A stretch of DNA of 64,000 nt from Candidatus Neomarinimicrobiota bacterium (lineage in GTDB: Bacteria; Fidelibacterota; JAANXI01): contig JAIPJS010000008.1 in the NCBI GenBank assembly GCA_021734025.1, positions 62,001-126,000 on the forward strand. The letters are read 5' to 3'. The translations under genes and the position numbers were made by a program. This document shows, piece by piece, positions 10,787 through 19,325 of the stretch. Numbering within the stretch: position 1 is the stretch's first letter; every line of letters begins with the position of its first letter. The notes under the pieces are model-generated. The model saw nothing but the letters and a program-made list of their open reading frames with translations, had not been told where the DNA came from and searched no databases.

Positions 10787-11160
10787 AGTCTCTTCCTTAA
10801 TTTATCATCTACAAAATCGTTTCTCTGAGGACAGCCGAAACGAAATTAAGATTTTTTGAACCGGTATTACGTACTACGTATTACACAATATAGTTATCGG
10901 AGTGTACAGGTGTTTCCCAAAGGGATCCCTTCGGTACAATTGTTCAGGTAACGGCATGTCTCCTCCATCCCATCGCCCAGACGAACCGGCTAAGGAGTGA
11001 TATCTTTTATCCCCTTTGTCTTTTCAAGACTCTTTATCCTTACTACAAACTGATTAATCTGTGGTATTGGGATTATCACGAAGGATTCTTTCAGCAAGAG
11101 TAAGATGAATAATCACCACCAACAGTAACACTTGAATACCCGAACATTCTAACACTGGTT
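10787..11160. repeat. Repeat-filled gap upstream of the LON gene
   Basis: No gene is seen. 10865-10890 is a copy of the TATTACGTACTACGTATTAC family and 11122-11160 a copy of the AACACTTGAATACCCGAACA family. Around 10915-10935 the text CCCAAAGGGATCCCTTCGG resembles the small 'tccc-aaggga' motifs near 8.96 kb and 60.37 kb. The 5' untranslated region of the LON gene must lie in the first part. Confidence 0.55.
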
Positions 11161-13566
11161 TTAACGCACCTCCAACATATACGGCAGCAGGTACAGCGCT
11201 TCCTGGTTGGAGAGGAGCGTGGCCCGATCCATTTCCCGGAGCGCCTTTTGTAGTGCTGGATACGCTTCCAGGCGTTTCGCCATAATGTCTGTACCGTTGA
11301 ACATCTGCAGAAAATCCACCGAGTACTTGGGGTAAAATTCCAGCGCAACATCTTCATCCGAAGCCACCCCGATTTTTTCTTTGGTGATCTCCAGTGCCCG
11401 CTTCAGGCCGCCGACTTCGTCCACAAATCCCGCATCCTTACCGCCTTCGCCTGAGTAGATACGGCCCCGGCCCAGGCTGTCGACTTGTGCCGTCGTCATT
11501 CCGCGACCGTCGGCTACCTTGCCAATAAAATCCTGGTAGAAGTCGTTAATCAGCGAATACAGTTTCTCGCGTTCTTCGGTCGTCATGCTGTCCGAAACCG
11601 AGAAAAAGTTCGAATGTTCGCCCCGTTTAAATACGTCCATATTGACGCCAGCTTTGTCAAACAGGTCGTCCATGCTGAAGGTACCCGCTATCACGCCGAT
11701 GGATCCAGTAATGGTCGCGGGATCGGCGATGATGGTATCGGCATTCATGGCGATGTAGTATCCGCCGGACGCCGCCAGATCGCTCATGCTGACGATCACC
11801 GGTTTGGGGTTGTCGCCAGTGACGGTGAGATGAATTTCCCGCCAGATAATGTCGGACGCCAGGCCGGAGCCCCCCGGACTGTCAATTCGCAGGAGTATCG
11901 CTTTGACGGTCTTATCTTTCCGGGCCTTTCTGATAGCGTTGGAGATGGTTTCCGAACCCATCGTGACGGTTCCCGTCAACGGCGAACGCTGGCTCTTTCC
12001 TGTGGTGATTTGTCCCACGGCATACACGACGGCGATCTTTTCGCTGAGCGGCGTCTCCCAGTTGTAGTGCCATTCTCCGCGCCGATTATACCGCGTTTCG
12101 GACATTAATTCATACTCGTCGTTTCCGTTTTCTTCGGTGATCATCTTTTTGAGTTCATCGTGGTATATCAGGGAATCAACGAGACCGGCCTCGCGTGCTC
12201 CGGAGGGTGTGAACGGCCCCTGGTCTATGACGGATTGTATCTCCCGCTGGCTCATGCCACGCGATTCAGCCATTCCGGAAGTAAACATATCATATACATC
12301 ATCCAGGTAGGCATTCAGTTGCAGTGCGTTCGCCTCCGTGGTGCTGTCCTCGGTAAACATATCGCCGGCAGACTTGTATTCGCCGACATGTACGAATTCC
12401 GCCTTGACCCCGATCTTATCCAGCAGGCCTTTTATGTAAATCTGCTGCATGCTGAGGCCGGTCAGCCAGAGCGATCCTGCGGGATTCATAAATACTTTAT
12501 CGGCCACGCTCGCCAGGTAATACTGGAGATTGCCGCCTTCATCCATATAGACGTAAACCTTTTTCCCGGTATCACGAAACCGGTCAATGGCATCCCGCAT
12601 TTCCTTCAGTTTGGCGGGGCCTGTGGATACATTTTTAATGTATAATACAATGCCGGCGATGTCTTTTCGCCTGGAATACCGTTCCATCTGTAAAATAAAA
12701 TTGGTCAGCGTCCGCCCGGGTGTCACACTGAACAGGCCGCTCCGCATTTTTTCCTCAATGATAGGCCCATCCAGAGTAAGAAGTACAAACTTGTCCTCCT
12801 TCACCGGATCAACCACGGTTCGCATGGAGGAAGCCGAGTAGCGGTATGCAGCGATTCCGTCCTGAATCCATCCGTCGCCGGAGACATCCGAGACCGCTTC
12901 CACCTTGTGGTGCGGCAGGTTGAATCCAACGCCGATACCCACGGTTTCCGTGGTATTATCGTAATATCCGTTCAGCGCCAGCCCGTTCACCAATTCAGTG
13001 GAGAGAAACGCCCGGGCATCCGCGGTATATTCATCGCTGGTAAAATCGTAGCGGTAGACAGCGTCGGCGGCAATAGTGAACCGATTACCGAATGGTCGCA
13101 ACGCAAGCCCGGCCGTGTAGGATGTCCGGCCACCATTATTTTCGGTAATATTATCGGCGGTTCCTCCCAGCGAAATAAAACGCGTCGGCCGCACCGTGAG
13201 TCCCAGGTTGTATTGGGGAGCCATCATCTCCCCGAAATCCAGACTGAAGCCGAAATATGAGCCGCGAACGATTTTAGCGCCGCTACCGTAGGTATAGGTG
13301 TAGTTCGTGCCGTTATATCGCATGCCCAACCCGGATATGTTGTTATCCTGTCCGCCGCCCAAGTATAAGCCGTAGCGATCGGCAATTCCGTTTTCAATAT
13401 TCCCGGAAAATCCGAACTGGATGCCGTCGTTAATGGCGAGCCCGGCGGGATTGCGATCTATGGAAAAAATATCATCTGTGGTGGAAACCGATGCCGGTGG
13501 GACTAACTGGGCGGAAGCGCCGATCGTGCAACCAAATAAAACCAGGCCAAACAGTAACTTTTTCAT
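11161..13566 (-). CDS. sppA: SppA-type signal peptide peptidase with N-terminal barrel-like domain
   Basis: An 801-residue protein with a signal peptide (residues 1-19, cut after GASA). A roughly 215-residue Gly/aromatic-rich region of alternating strands follows, resembling an outer-membrane barrel of the PorV/UPF0164 type. From about residue 255 there is a long-form SppA with two S49 repeats. The catalytic pair is visible: Lys in GEYKSAGDMF (about 396) and Ser in DLAASGGYYIA (about 598). Classical SppA is anchored in the inner membrane and degrades cleaved signal peptides. The extra domain suggests another location or anchoring. It lies 12 bp after queG and is probably cotranscribed with it. 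The SppA assignment is firm; the barrel call is an inference from residue pattern. Confidence 0.9.
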   Translation of the reverse strand: MKKLLFGLVLFGCTIGASAQLVPPASVSTTDDIFSIDRNPAGLAINDGIQFGFSGNIENGIADRYGLYLGGGQDNNISGLGMRYNGTNYTYTYGSGAKIVRGSYFGFSLDFGEMMAPQYNLGLTVRPTRFISLGGTADNITENNGGRTSYTAGLALRPFGNRFTIAADAVYRYDFTSDEYTADARAFLSTELVNGLALNGYYDNTTETVGIGVGFNLPHHKVEAVSDVSGDGWIQDGIAAYRYSASSMRTVVDPVKEDKFVLLTLDGPIIEEKMRSGLFSVTPGRTLTNFILQMERYSRRKDIAGIVLYIKNVSTGPAKLKEMRDAIDRFRDTGKKVYVYMDEGGNLQYYLASVADKVFMNPAGSLWLTGLSMQQIYIKGLLDKIGVKAEFVHVGEYKSAGDMFTEDSTTEANALQLNAYLDDVYDMFTSGMAESRGMSQREIQSVIDQGPFTPSGAREAGLVDSLIYHDELKKMITEENGNDEYELMSETRYNRRGEWHYNWETPLSEKIAVVYAVGQITTGKSQRSPLTGTVTMGSETISNAIRKARKDKTVKAILLRIDSPGGSGLASDIIWREIHLTVTGDNPKPVIVSMSDLAASGGYYIAMNADTIIADPATITGSIGVIAGTFSMDDLFDKAGVNMDVFKRGEHSNFFSVSDSMTTEEREKLYSLINDFYQDFIGKVADGRGMTTAQVDSLGRGRIYSGEGGKDAGFVDEVGGLKRALEITKEKIGVASDEDVALEFYPKYSVDFLQMFNGTDIMAKRLEAYPALQKALREMDRATLLSNQEALYLLPYMLEVR

Positions 13567-13578
13567 CTGGGATACTCC

Positions 13579-14529
13579 TTATTCTGCATTATGTTGTTGT
13601 CCGAGTGCGGCGCGTACGTTCCTGAGAATTCCCTCATATTTGGCGCGCTTGATTGGACTGTGTCGAAATCGTTCGCGGTATTCGTCTACTGTTAAGGTCA
13701 GCCACTCGCTGAGATCACGATTGACATTCTCCGACCGTGGTTGAAAATGCGGATCGCCGGTGACATGTTCAAATGAATTATTCCAGGGACACACGTTTTG
13801 ACAGATATCGCAACCATAGATCCAGCCCTCCGTCTGGTCGGACTGCGGTTCCGGGATGGTGTCTCCCCGGTGCTCGATAGTGAGGTAAGATAAACATTTG
13901 TTAGAATCCAGCACATATTCATCAACGATGGCATCTGTGGGGCAGGCGTCGATGCACTGACGGCAGCTGCCGCAAAAATCCGGAATCGGCGAATCGTACT
14001 CCAATTCCACGTCGCATATGATTGCTCCAAGGAAAAACCAGGAGCCGTGTTCGCGGTGAATAAGGTTGGTATGTTTCCCGATCCATCCGATGCCGGCCCG
14101 GGCGGCCCACGCTTTCTCCATAATTGGGCCGGTATCAACGTAGGAACGGGACTGGACTTCCCGGTCTACCATTTGATGGAGATACGCTTCCAGCTCCCGT
14201 ACTTTGGGAGTAACCACTTCATGATAATCATCTCCCCAGGCGTAATTACTGATTTTGGCTTTATCGTTTTCTTCAGGGGCGCGTCCGGTATAGTAGTTAT
14301 AGGAGAGCATGATAACAGATTTTGCCTCGGGGACCACTTTCCGGGGATCCGTCCGTCGTTGGACGTTCCGGGCCATCCACTGCATACCGGCATGGTACTC
14401 CAGATCCAGGTACTCCCGGAGTCGCTGTGCCTCCTCGTCCAGCGCTTCCGCCTTTGCGATGCCGAACTCCAGGAAGCCTAGTTCGTCGGCGCGTTGTTCC
14501 AGGGATTGTCGGAGATCGTAAGGATTCAT
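13579..14529 (-). CDS. queG: Epoxyqueuosine reductase
   Basis: Catalyses the last step of queuosine synthesis in tRNA, reducing epoxyqueuosine with a cobalamin and two [4Fe-4S] clusters. The 316-residue protein shows the two cluster motifs CGSCRQCIDACPTDAI (about residue 180) and CDICQNVCPWN (about 238). It also has the N-terminal signature region SVIMLSYNYYTG and YVDTGPIMEKAWAARAG. The length is a little shorter than the HEAT-repeat-carrying forms. It is the first gene of an apparent queG-sppA unit; a large palindromic repeat occupies the DNA upstream. Confidence 0.95.
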   Translation of the reverse strand: MNPYDLRQSLEQRADELGFLEFGIAKAEALDEEAQRLREYLDLEYHAGMQWMARNVQRRTDPRKVVPEAKSVIMLSYNYYTGRAPEENDKAKISNYAWGDDYHEVVTPKVRELEAYLHQMVDREVQSRSYVDTGPIMEKAWAARAGIGWIGKHTNLIHREHGSWFFLGAIICDVELEYDSPIPDFCGSCRQCIDACPTDAIVDEYVLDSNKCLSYLTIEHRGDTIPEPQSDQTEGWIYGCDICQNVCPWNNSFEHVTGDPHFQPRSENVNRDLSEWLTLTVDEYRERFRHSPIKRAKYEGILRNVRAALGQQHNAE

Positions 14530-14906
14530 CTCATTTCTATTTATAAATTTGACTCTGAAGTTTAAGTCTTTTCTGTCCTTTTGCCTTGATGCAAAAGGAC
14601 GAAAAAATCAAGGCTGCGCTAATCATTTTGACCACTTAAACGGTTCATTCCAAAAAAATTCCAGGAACTTGCTTCGCTTCAAACAGCCAGGAATTTTTAT
14701 CTCCATTCGCCGAAGTGGTGCCCAAAATGATTAGCGAGGCCGCGATATCCAGTCCCTGGTCTTTCGTAATAAATCTCCTTCTCAAATTCATATTAAACGA
14801 GTTTAATACAGTTCTAACGATAACACTCTACCAAGACGGAAACACTGTAACGTGATTGTTCCCAATAACCTTATACCCTTATACCTCTATACCCCTATAC
14901 CTCATC
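14530..14906. repeat. Large nested inverted-repeat element and short-period repeat
   Basis: Positions 14575-14600 form a perfect 10-bp hairpin (GTCCTTTTGC / GCAAAAGGAC, loop CTTGAT), and the text GATGCAAAAGGACGAAAAAA follows a motif common in Bacteroidota intergenic DNA. Arms at 14617-14637 (CGCTAATCATTTTGACCACTT) and 14713-14736 pair imperfectly. Inside them AAAAATTCCAGG pairs with CCAGGAATTTTT. From 14868 to 14903 the sequence is a short-period run of TTATACCC/CTATACC units. No coding sequence is seen. Confidence 0.65.
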
Positions 14907-15464
14907 TTACCCCTCCGGTTTCCATTCGCCGTTCAAATACTTCTCCGCCCAGAAGATACCGACCATGGATTTGGCGTCGGTGATTTTACCGGATCGGACG
15001 GCGTCCAGCGCTTCGTTTAAACTAAGGGTAAACGTTTCGATGAATTCGTCGTGATCCTGCTGCTCCTCATGAAACGTGAGATCTTCCGCCACATAGATAT
15101 GGATGATTTCGTTGCTGTAGCCGATGCCGGGATGCAACTTGCCAAGCCGGATCAGGTTCCCAGCCTCGTACCCTGTTTCCTCGAGCAGCTCCCGGTATGC
15201 TGATTCGCCGGAATCCTCGCCTTCGTCAATCTTGCCTGCCGGCAGTTCCCACATCTCTTCGCCTACGGGGTATCGGAACTGTTTTTCCATCACGAGATCA
15301 CCGTTATTCAGCACCGGAATCATCACCGAGGCGCCGGGATGTTTAATGTATTCACGGATGCTTTTTCCACCATCCGGCAGTTCCACTTCATCTTTATACA
15401 CATGCAGTAGAACGCCGCTAAAAACTTTTTCCGAGGATAACTGAGTTTCTGTTAGATCCGCCAT
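14907..15464 (-). CDS. NUDIX hydrolase, ADP-ribose pyrophosphatase-like
   Basis: A 185-residue cytosolic NUDIX protein of the ADP-sugar pyrophosphatase subgroup, which would hydrolyse ADP-ribose or related sugars to AMP and a sugar phosphate. The complete NUDIX box reads GKIDEGEDSGESAYRELLEE beginning near residue 92, after the ELPAG segment typical of this subgroup. ATG at 15464 is chosen over a longer in-frame start because AAAGGAAAG precedes it and the upstream residues look non-coding. It is divergent from another NUDIX gene 124 bp away. The substrate is not fixed by sequence. Confidence 0.88.
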   Translation of the reverse strand: MADLTETQLSSEKVFSGVLLHVYKDEVELPDGGKSIREYIKHPGASVMIPVLNNGDLVMEKQFRYPVGEEMWELPAGKIDEGEDSGESAYRELLEETGYEAGNLIRLGKLHPGIGYSNEIIHIYVAEDLTFHEEQQDHDEFIETFTLSLNEALDAVRSGKITDAKSMVGIFWAEKYLNGEWKPEG

Positions 15465-15588
15465 AATCTTTCCTTTTTCAATGAAATGGATTTTACAAAT
15501 TGAATGGTACGGCTGCAAGCACCGGTGATAATGTCGCCAACGAAAGAACTGTTTGCCGAAACGGAGCCCTGCCCGTATTTTTTCGGGT

Positions 15589-16095
15589 ATGCGATCACAC
15601 ATCAACTATTGCTGGGAATGTGGTGCCGAAGCGGCGGTGAAATTCGTGGAAGGCAGGGACCGGAAGGTCTGCACCGAGTGCGGGCGAATCTTGTATGAGA
15701 ACCCGTTTCCGACGACGGCGGCACTTATTCGGAATCCCCGCAATGAAATTCTCCTGGTCAAACGCGCCGTGGATCCTGCGAAAGGGTACTGGTGTCTGCC
15801 GGGTGGATTCCTTGAACTCGGCGAATCGCCGGAGCAAGGTGTGCTCCGGGAATTGAAGGAAGAAACAAATCTGGCTGGGACGGTTGAATCATTCGTGGGA
15901 CTGAGTCCCAGTATGTACGGCGTCTGGGGCGATGTAGTCGTGATGGGATTTCACGTATCCGTGAATGGGGGCAAGCTGATCGCCGGTGACGACGCGCAGG
16001 AAGTTCGGTATTTTCCCACAGATGATTTACCGGCGCTGGCGTTTGAGACGCATGAACGGTTGATTGAGATGTTTATAGAGACGTATCCCGAATGA
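15589..16095 (+). CDS. NUDIX hydrolase with N-terminal zinc ribbon
   Basis: A 168-residue protein. The first 35 residues hold two Cys pairs (CWECG and CTECG) that form a zinc ribbon of the kind found in NADH-pyrophosphatase-like NUDIX enzymes. The NUDIX box GGFLELGESPEQGVLRELKE follows at about residue 67; the box continues ETN where many members have a Gly. The likely role is hydrolysis of a nucleoside diphosphate derivative. ATG at 15589 places the zinc ribbon at the N-terminus. An upstream ATG at 15553 is possible, and no strong ribosome binding site decides between them. Confidence 0.85.
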   Translation: MRSHINYCWECGAEAAVKFVEGRDRKVCTECGRILYENPFPTTAALIRNPRNEILLVKRAVDPAKGYWCLPGGFLELGESPEQGVLRELKEETNLAGTVESFVGLSPSMYGVWGDVVVMGFHVSVNGGKLIAGDDAQEVRYFPTDDLPALAFETHERLIEMFIETYPE

Positions 16096-16459
16096 GTATT
16101 ACGTACTACGTATTGCGTATAACCATCAGTCATCCTGAGTAAATCAGCATAAGCGGGGGGAGCCAACCCAAAGGGGCCCAATCCGGGACGCCCGTTTTGC
16201 GCAAGTCAGAAGGACTCCTTTTCCTCATTTTTATCCCGTCATCCAGACGCCGTCCTTGGGCGGAGACGTGATAGGAAATCAATCTGTGAACCCGGGGGCT
16301 CCGAATTTGTATAAAAGTCAACTACCAGTCATTCCGAGCGAGTGAAACGAGTCGAGGAATCTCGTGAAGGAATCTTCGAGAATAAACTGATGAGATTCTT
16401 TTCCGGAAGAAATCACTTTGGGATGACTCAATTTTAGGTAATCCGCAATATTGTGGTAA
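16096..16459. repeat. Repeat-rich gap between NUDIX and glutaredoxin genes
   Basis: 16097-16120 is a copy of the TATTACGTACTACGTATTGCG family. 16324-16432 is a longer copy of the dispersed CATTCCGAGCGAGTGAAACGAG...GGAATCTCGTGAAGGAATC motif, flanked on both sides by TCATTCCG / GGGATGAC. It is also seen near 0.2 and 60.4 kb. No gene is supported. Confidence 0.55.
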
Positions 16460-16759
16460 TTATCCTTCCGTGGAAACTGTCTCCGTCCCCGTTTCAATCA
16501 TCTTGTCCAGTGCTCCGCTTTGTTCCAGCGCCCTCAGCTCGGTAAAACCGCCGATGGGTTGGCCGTGGATCAGAATTTGGGGGACGGTTCGCTGGCCGGT
16601 GAGATCCACAAGAAATTCGCGGAAATCATCCCGGCCGGTGAGATCGACGGACTCGTATTCAATGTCCTTCTCGTCCAATAAACGCTTGGCGCCCTGGCAA
16701 TACGGACAAAAAACGGTGGTGTAAACTGTTACTGCAGATTCTGTGTTTTCATTCGGCAT
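16460..16759 (-). CDS. Glutaredoxin
   Basis: A small thiol oxidoreductase (99 residues) that reduces disulfides or glutathione mixed disulfides. The dithiol active site CPYC lies at about residues 18-21 in TTVFCPYCQGAKRLL. The TVPQILIHGQPIGGF segment that follows matches the cis-Pro and glutathione-binding loop of class I glutaredoxins. The ATG start is followed by a short acidic N-terminus. It is transcribed alone, upstream of rlmN on the same strand with a 92-bp gap. Confidence 0.9.
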   Translation of the reverse strand: MPNENTESAVTVYTTVFCPYCQGAKRLLDEKDIEYESVDLTGRDDFREFLVDLTGQRTVPQILIHGQPIGGFTELRALEQSGALDKMIETGTETVSTEG

Positions 16760-16851
16760 AATCGATACCTCAGTTGATGCTTGGTTAATTCTTTGGAAAA
16801 ATATAATAAAATCAAAAGGGAGACTTTGTTGAGTGTCTTACATTGTTGCAA

Positions 16852-17910
16852 TCATGTTTGTGCGCGTTTCTTTTCGTTGTATTCAGTCTGGAGCTGACCG
16901 CAAGCGGCGTTGATATCTTCACCACGACTCCACCGGACTGTCAATGGAAACGGCGCCGGATGCAACGCTCCCAGAAACGCTTCGATTTTCCGCTCCGGCG
17001 GTCGTTTATAGGAACTGTCGATATCGTTAAACGGGATCACGTTCAGTTTACAGTTAATGTCCTGGAGCATACTCTTGAGTCGTCTGGCATCACTTTCAGA
17101 ATCGGAATAGCCGTCGATGAGCACATATTCGAAGGTGATTCGGTTCCCGGTCATGGCGGTATACCTTTTCGCCGCATTCAGCAGGTCACCGATAGTCCAC
17201 CGTTGATTCAGTGGCATCAGTTCGGAGCGTATCTTATCTCTGGTGGCATTCAGGGAGATAGCCAGTTTGAATGGTTGTTCCTCGTTCGTATACTGGAGAA
17301 TCCTGGGAAGAATTCCACTGGTGGAAATGGTAATCCGCTGGCGACCGATGTTCGGTCCCTTGTCATCATTGAAGAGATAGGCTGCCCGGATAACTTCATC
17401 GTAGTTATTAAACGGCTCGCCCATACCCATAAACACGATATTGGTGATATCGCGATCCGAATAATCCTGAAGAATACGATACTGTTCGAAAATTTCGCCG
17501 GCATCAAGATGGCGGTGAAAGCCCATTTTCCCGGTAGCGCAAAAGTCGCAGTCCACAGCGCATCCCACCTGACTGGAGACACAAATGGTCACCCGGTCCT
17601 TTGACGGAATAAAGACGGCTTCGATCTGTTTGCCGTCCTCCAGTTCGATGAGAAACTTCACCGTTTCGTTTTGACCCTCGCCTGTCTGACGAATTACCGT
17701 GCCACGCTCCAGCGAATGTTCCCTGGATAATTTTGTCCGGAGATCTTTCGAGAGGGTCGTAATTTCATCAAAAGAGGCGGCGCCCTTCTGATAAATCCAG
17801 CGAAATAGCTGCTCTCCGCGGAACGCAGGTTCGCCCTGCTCCTGCATGAATTCACTGAGTTCCTCTAGCGTGCGTCCTTTGAGCGGTCGATTTTTTTCGA
17901 GTTTTCGCAT
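16852..17910 (-). CDS. rlmN: 23S rRNA (A2503-C2) / tRNA (A37-C2) methyltransferase RlmN
   Basis: A radical SAM enzyme that methylates C2 of A2503 in 23S rRNA and A37 in some tRNAs. The 352-residue protein has the radical SAM cluster motif CAVDCDFCATG (about residue 112). It also has the conserved RGEQLFRWIYQKG N-terminal segment and the second catalytic Cys near the C-terminus in INAACGQL. ATG at 17910 is preferred; the 20 residues upstream in the longer frame are hydrophobic noise not found in the family. Confidence 0.95.
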   Translation of the reverse strand: MRKLEKNRPLKGRTLEELSEFMQEQGEPAFRGEQLFRWIYQKGAASFDEITTLSKDLRTKLSREHSLERGTVIRQTGEGQNETVKFLIELEDGKQIEAVFIPSKDRVTICVSSQVGCAVDCDFCATGKMGFHRHLDAGEIFEQYRILQDYSDRDITNIVFMGMGEPFNNYDEVIRAAYLFNDDKGPNIGRQRITISTSGILPRILQYTNEEQPFKLAISLNATRDKIRSELMPLNQRWTIGDLLNAAKRYTAMTGNRITFEYVLIDGYSDSESDARRLKSMLQDINCKLNVIPFNDIDSSYKRPPERKIEAFLGALHPAPFPLTVRWSRGEDINAACGQLQTEYNEKKRAQT

Positions 17911-18305
17911 AGCGAAGAATAATAAGAACCAGGACAGCGGATTCCAAATGCAATTCAGGATTAATAGCATAGCACGCAGATAAACGCAGAAACAAAAGAT
18001 TGACGCGGATTAAAAAGATAGCAACAATAAGCAAAGAATGAATTCTGAGTAGGAGTTAGCAAAAACAGTCATCACGAGCGGCTCCGCGCATGCGCTCACG
18101 GGATTCCTCAACTTATTGTGGAGACCGACGTCGGTCGGTATGTCTCAAGCGTCTACCGTCGGTGAACCCTCCAAGGGTCGCCGACGTTTTTGAAGAATTA
18201 TGAGGTAACCGTCACCGACGACAAGAGCGATCGGTGACGGGAGAAATACCCCCATGAATCCACGTTGACAACTTCTGAAGCCTTCTGTACTTTGCCTAAT
18301 TGTGA
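17911..18305. repeat. Repeat-rich divergent gap between rlmN and moxR
   Basis: 17972-18011 is a short-period run of ACGCAGATAAACGCAG units. 18066-18115 is a diverged copy of the CATCACGAG...GGGATTCCTC motif. 18209-18240 holds a perfect 10-bp inverted repeat (CCGTCACCGA / TCGGTGACGG) related to one at 60699-60736. Both flanking genes are transcribed outward, so promoters for both must lie here; none is clear by eye. Confidence 0.55.
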
Positions 18306-19325
18306 ATGATCAAGACGAAAGGACGTTCAGAGTTGAATACACCGAATGACGAATTACTGGTTCAGGAATTAAATGAGACTTATCAAAGAATTACTGATGA
18401 GGTCGGCAAGGTTATCATCGGGCAGCGAAAGATTATGGAACAACTGCTCATTGCGCTGTTTTCCCGGGGGCATTGTGTGCTGGTCGGCGTGCCGGGGCTG
18501 GCGAAAACCCTGCTGATCCAGACCTTGTCAGAAGTCTTGGATCTGAAGTTCAGCCGGATCCAGTTTACGCCGGATCTGATGCCGTCCGACATCACAGGCA
18601 CGGAAATTATTGAGGAGGATCAGACGACCGGAAAGCGGGTATTTAAATTTGTGCGCGGTCCGGTCTTCGCTAATATCGTGTTGGCAGATGAAATAAACCG
18701 GACGCCACCCAAGACCCAGGCTGCGCTTCTTGAAGCCATGCAGGAGCACAAAGTGACGGCAGCGGGTACGACCTATACGCTGGATGAACCGTTTTTCGTG
18801 CTGGCCACACAAAATCCTATCGAGCAAGAGGGAACCTATCCCCTGCCTGAGGCGCAGCTAGATCGATTCATGTTTAATCTTCTTGTTGACTACCCTACGA
18901 CGGAAGAGGAAAACGAGATCGTGAAGTCCACTACCAGCGCGTATGAGGCGGAACTGGATAAGGTAGCCTCGTTCGAAGATATTTCCGATTACCAGGCGCT
19001 GGTCCGCCGGGTTCCGGTGGCTGATCCGGTGGTCCGGTTTGCAGTGAAATTAGTCAGCGCCACCAGGCCGAATACCGCAGATGCTCCGGAGTTCATTAAC
19101 GACTGGCTCGAGTGGGGTGCCGGTCCGCGGGCGTCTCAATATCTGATACTCGGCGCCAAAACGAGGTCAGTACTCGAGGGACGCCCAACGCCTTCTGTGG
19201 AGGATGTGAAGGCGCTGGCAAAACCGGTATTACGTCATCGGATTATCACCACATTTACCGCCGAGGCGGACGGTATTAAGCCGGACGATATCATCGAAAA
19301 GCTAGTTGAGACCATCCCGGACTGA
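18306..19325 (+). CDS. MoxR-family AAA+ ATPase
   Basis: A cytoplasmic AAA+ ATPase (339 residues) of the MoxR class, thought to act as a chaperone in assembling metal- or vWA-domain protein complexes. Walker A is GVPGLAKT (about residue 60), Walker B is LADEINR (about 125), and the NPIEQEGTYPLPEAQLDRF sensor region is typical. A TTG at 18333 has a better ribosome binding site (AAAGGA 9 bp upstream) than the ATG at 18306, so the true start may be 27 bp later. The next gene, a DUF58 protein, begins on the stop codon, giving the classic MoxR-DUF58 pair. Confidence 0.92.
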   Translation: MIKTKGRSELNTPNDELLVQELNETYQRITDEVGKVIIGQRKIMEQLLIALFSRGHCVLVGVPGLAKTLLIQTLSEVLDLKFSRIQFTPDLMPSDITGTEIIEEDQTTGKRVFKFVRGPVFANIVLADEINRTPPKTQAALLEAMQEHKVTAAGTTYTLDEPFFVLATQNPIEQEGTYPLPEAQLDRFMFNLLVDYPTTEEENEIVKSTTSAYEAELDKVASFEDISDYQALVRRVPVADPVVRFAVKLVSATRPNTADAPEFINDWLEWGAGPRASQYLILGAKTRSVLEGRPTPSVEDVKALAKPVLRHRIITTFTAEADGIKPDDIIEKLVETIPD

